From a bacterium (GTDB taxonomy: Bacteria > Verrucomicrobiota > Verrucomicrobiia > Opitutales > Opitutaceae), in NCBI GenBank assembly GCA_010027235.1, contig RGVP01000011.1:1-33299 (forward strand): 33,299 nt of DNA, in the 5' to 3' direction. The notes beneath the pieces were generated by a model. It was not told the DNA's origin. It was given only the letters and a program-made list of their open reading frames with translations, and made no database searches. Made by a program: the position numbers and the translations under genes. The stretch's first letter is position 1, and every line of letters starts with the position of its first letter. This document shows positions 31,883-33,299 of the stretch, piece after piece.

Positions 31883-33299
31883 TCAGAGCCGATAGAACTG
31901 GTCCCACTCGGCGCGTGGCGGTTGGCCGTCGAGCAGGGCATTTGCCACGACGTGGTTGGTGACGCGGCGGGTGGCGGGATCAAACACGAGGTCTGCGTTG
32001 ACGCGTTGGGCGATGACGCCGAGGGCCATGGCTTGGCAGAGCGGACCGGCCACGGCGAAGTTCGAGCGGGTTTTTTCCAGGCCCTGGCAGGCGAGCAAGA
32101 AATTGGCGAAGTGGTTGGAAGGGCTCTTCGGCACCTCGGGTAGGCGAGAGGCGAGGTCTTTAGCGTGGTCCGAGGGGAGTATCGACAGCGTGGTTGCGTG
32201 GCTACCGCCTTTGAAGGTCAGGCCCTCGCCGTAGATTACCTTTCCGGGGGCGAGTTTCACCGGGGCGTTCGCGCCGACGCTGGGCGGTGGGATGTTCGGG
32301 TCGACTACGGCGGCACCGAAGTTTTCCGGCAGGGGTGGGAGGTTTTTCTGGCCGTCATACCAGCTGAGCTCCACCGGGGGCAGGGCGCCGCGGGCGGGGA
32401 ACTTGAACAGGAGGGTCGAGGCTTGGGGGAAAATGAGCGGGTTGTAGCCTTCGAGGGAGGCCTTGATCTCGGTGGGCAGGCCGAGTTGAAGGAATTCGTG
32501 GGCGGTGTCGAAGATGTGCGCACCCCAGTCGCCGAGGGCGCCGTTGCCGAAGTCGAACCACGAGCGCCAGTCGCCGTTTTGGTAGCCAACATTGTAGCGG
32601 TGAGGCTCGGCGGTGGCGAGCCAAGTGTCCCAATCCAGCTCGGCTGGCACGGGCTGTTCAGGCAGATAGTCAGCGACGTTCAGGCCGTGCCAGCGGCGCG
32701 AGTTGTTCATGAACGCGGTGATGCGGGTTACGTTTTTGATCACGCCGGCCTCGGTCCAGGCCTTAAACTGGAAGTAATTCGCCTCGGAGTGGCCCTGATT
32801 GCCCATCTGTGCGGCGACTTTGTATTTCCGCTCGGCGACCATCATCAGTTCGAGCTGACGGAAGCTGTGGGCCATCGGCTTCTCAACGTAGACGTGTTTG
32901 CCCAGTGACATCGCGAGCATGGTTACGGGGAAGTGGGAAAAGTCGGGCGTGCCGACGCTGACCGCCTCGATACGCTCGCCTATTTTATCAAACATGCGGC
33001 GGAAATCCTGGAAGCGTGCCGCGTTCGGGAAGAGCTTAAGGATCTCCTCGGTGTGGGGCGCGCCGAGGTGCGTGTCGCACAGGGCGACGACCTCGGCAAG
33101 GCCGGTGGCGTGCAGGGCCTTGATGATCTCGCGGCCGCGGTTGCCGATGCCGACGCAGGCGAGTTTTACCTTCTGGCGGGAGCCGCTCTTTAACGCGGCC
33201 GGAGCATCTGGCGAGGCGGCCCAGAGGACACGCGGAGCGAGTGCAGCGGCGGCGCCGGCGGCGAGGGTGGTGCGGAGAAAAGCGCGGCGAGGCAGGGTG
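31883..33299 (-). CDS. Gfo/Idh/MocA-family oxidoreductase with twin-arginine signal (5' end cut)
   Basis: The reading frame stays open from its stop to the right window edge, giving 471 visible residues; the start lies beyond the edge. The N-terminus shows a Tat signal (PRRAFLRTTLAAGAAAA). A Rossmann fold follows (VKLACVGIGNRGREIIKAL, VVALCD), then VSVGTPDFSH and the EKP motif in HVYVEKPMAHS. The C-terminal half (NNSRRWHGLNVADYLPEQP, WFDFGNGALGDWGAHIFD) is the bacterial C-terminal domain common in exported members of Verrucomicrobiota and Planctomycetota. It probably oxidises or epimerises a sugar with bound NAD(P) in the periplasm. It converges on the transglycosylase with a 21-bp spacer. 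Confidence 0.92.
   Translation of the reverse strand, partial: TLPRRAFLRTTLAAGAAAALAPRVLWAASPDAPAALKSGSRQKVKLACVGIGNRGREIIKALHATGLAEVVALCDTHLGAPHTEEILKLFPNAARFQDFRRMFDKIGERIEAVSVGTPDFSHFPVTMLAMSLGKHVYVEKPMAHSFRQLELMMVAERKYKVAAQMGNQGHSEANYFQFKAWTEAGVIKNVTRITAFMNNSRRWHGLNVADYLPEQPVPAELDWDTWLATAEPHRYNVGYQNGDWRSWFDFGNGALGDWGAHIFDTAHEFLQLGLPTEIKASLEGYNPLIFPQASTLLFKFPARGALPPVELSWYDGQKNLPPLPENFGAAVVDPNIPPPSVGANAPVKLAPGKVIYGEGLTFKGGSHATTLSILPSDHAKDLASRLPEVPKSPSNHFANFLLACQGLEKTRSNFAVAGPLCQAMALGVIAQRVNADLVFDPATRRVTNHVVANALLDGQPPRAEWDQFYRL

Noticed and set aside
1-33299. tRNA, rRNA, CRISPR arrays, integrases, transposases or phage genes
   Set aside because: I looked for these on both strands and saw none; the genes are of ordinary chromosomal type.

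Overview
This window is a compact, GC-rich (by eye about 65%) bacterial chromosome segment with 31 protein genes and no RNA gene, CRISPR array, integrase or insertion sequence that I can see. Gene content and style (uppS-cdsA-dxr-rseP order, stand-alone CoaB and CoaC, a PF09826-type beta-propeller protein, a twin-arginine Gfo/Idh/MocA oxidoreductase, a DUF5069 protein, a TPR-AAA+ ATPase) suggest Verrucomicrobiota, probably Opitutaceae-like. That placement is inferred from family knowledge; no rRNA is present to confirm it.

Layout. 47-1557 (+): an uncharacterised membrane-anchored helical protein coupled to a small membrane protein. 1558-5658 (-): an operon read apt, D-2-hydroxyacid dehydrogenase, DTW-domain tRNA-modifying enzyme, double-cupin protein, secreted alpha/beta hydrolase. 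5755-7691 (-): flavin reductase, then a GH50/agarase-like TIM-barrel protein that lacks both expected catalytic glutamates. 7808-10505 (+): a two-gene unit of a TPR-AAA+ ATPase and a TPR multi-pass membrane protein. 10514-14842 (-): envelope and isoprenoid operon uppS-cdsA-dxr-rseP. 15057-17243 (+): a PhoB/PhoR-type two-component pair with a candidate Pho box upstream. 17250-17717 (-): DUF5069. 17784-19250 (+): cytochrome c-PQQ sugar dehydrogenase fusion. 19261-22241 (-): glpK-glpD. 22361-24852 (+): pantothenate/CoA genes panB-coaC-coaB-panD. 24945-27570 (-): miaB, a small membrane protein, gmk. 27719-31861 (+): a large secreted beta-propeller protein and a lytic transglycosylase. 31883 to the right edge (-): a Gfo/Idh/MocA oxidoreductase cut by the window end.

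The genes are mostly housekeeping: lipid carrier, phospholipid, MEP pathway, CoA, purine nucleotide, tRNA modification, glycerol use and phosphate sensing. Many neighbours overlap by 4 bp (ATGA or GTGA), and convergent pairs almost abut. No spacer exceeds 300 bp. The longest is 14843-15056 (214 bp, holding the candidate Pho box). The next is 27571-27718 (148 bp), in which I see no clear signal.

The points most worth a second look are the catalytically altered GH50-like protein, the unnamed TPR-AAA+/TPR-membrane pair, a family of short repeats in gene leaders (around 5687-5787, 11893-11960 and 26117-26161), and a near absence of Shine-Dalgarno sequences, with pyrimidine-rich leaders upstream of several starts.
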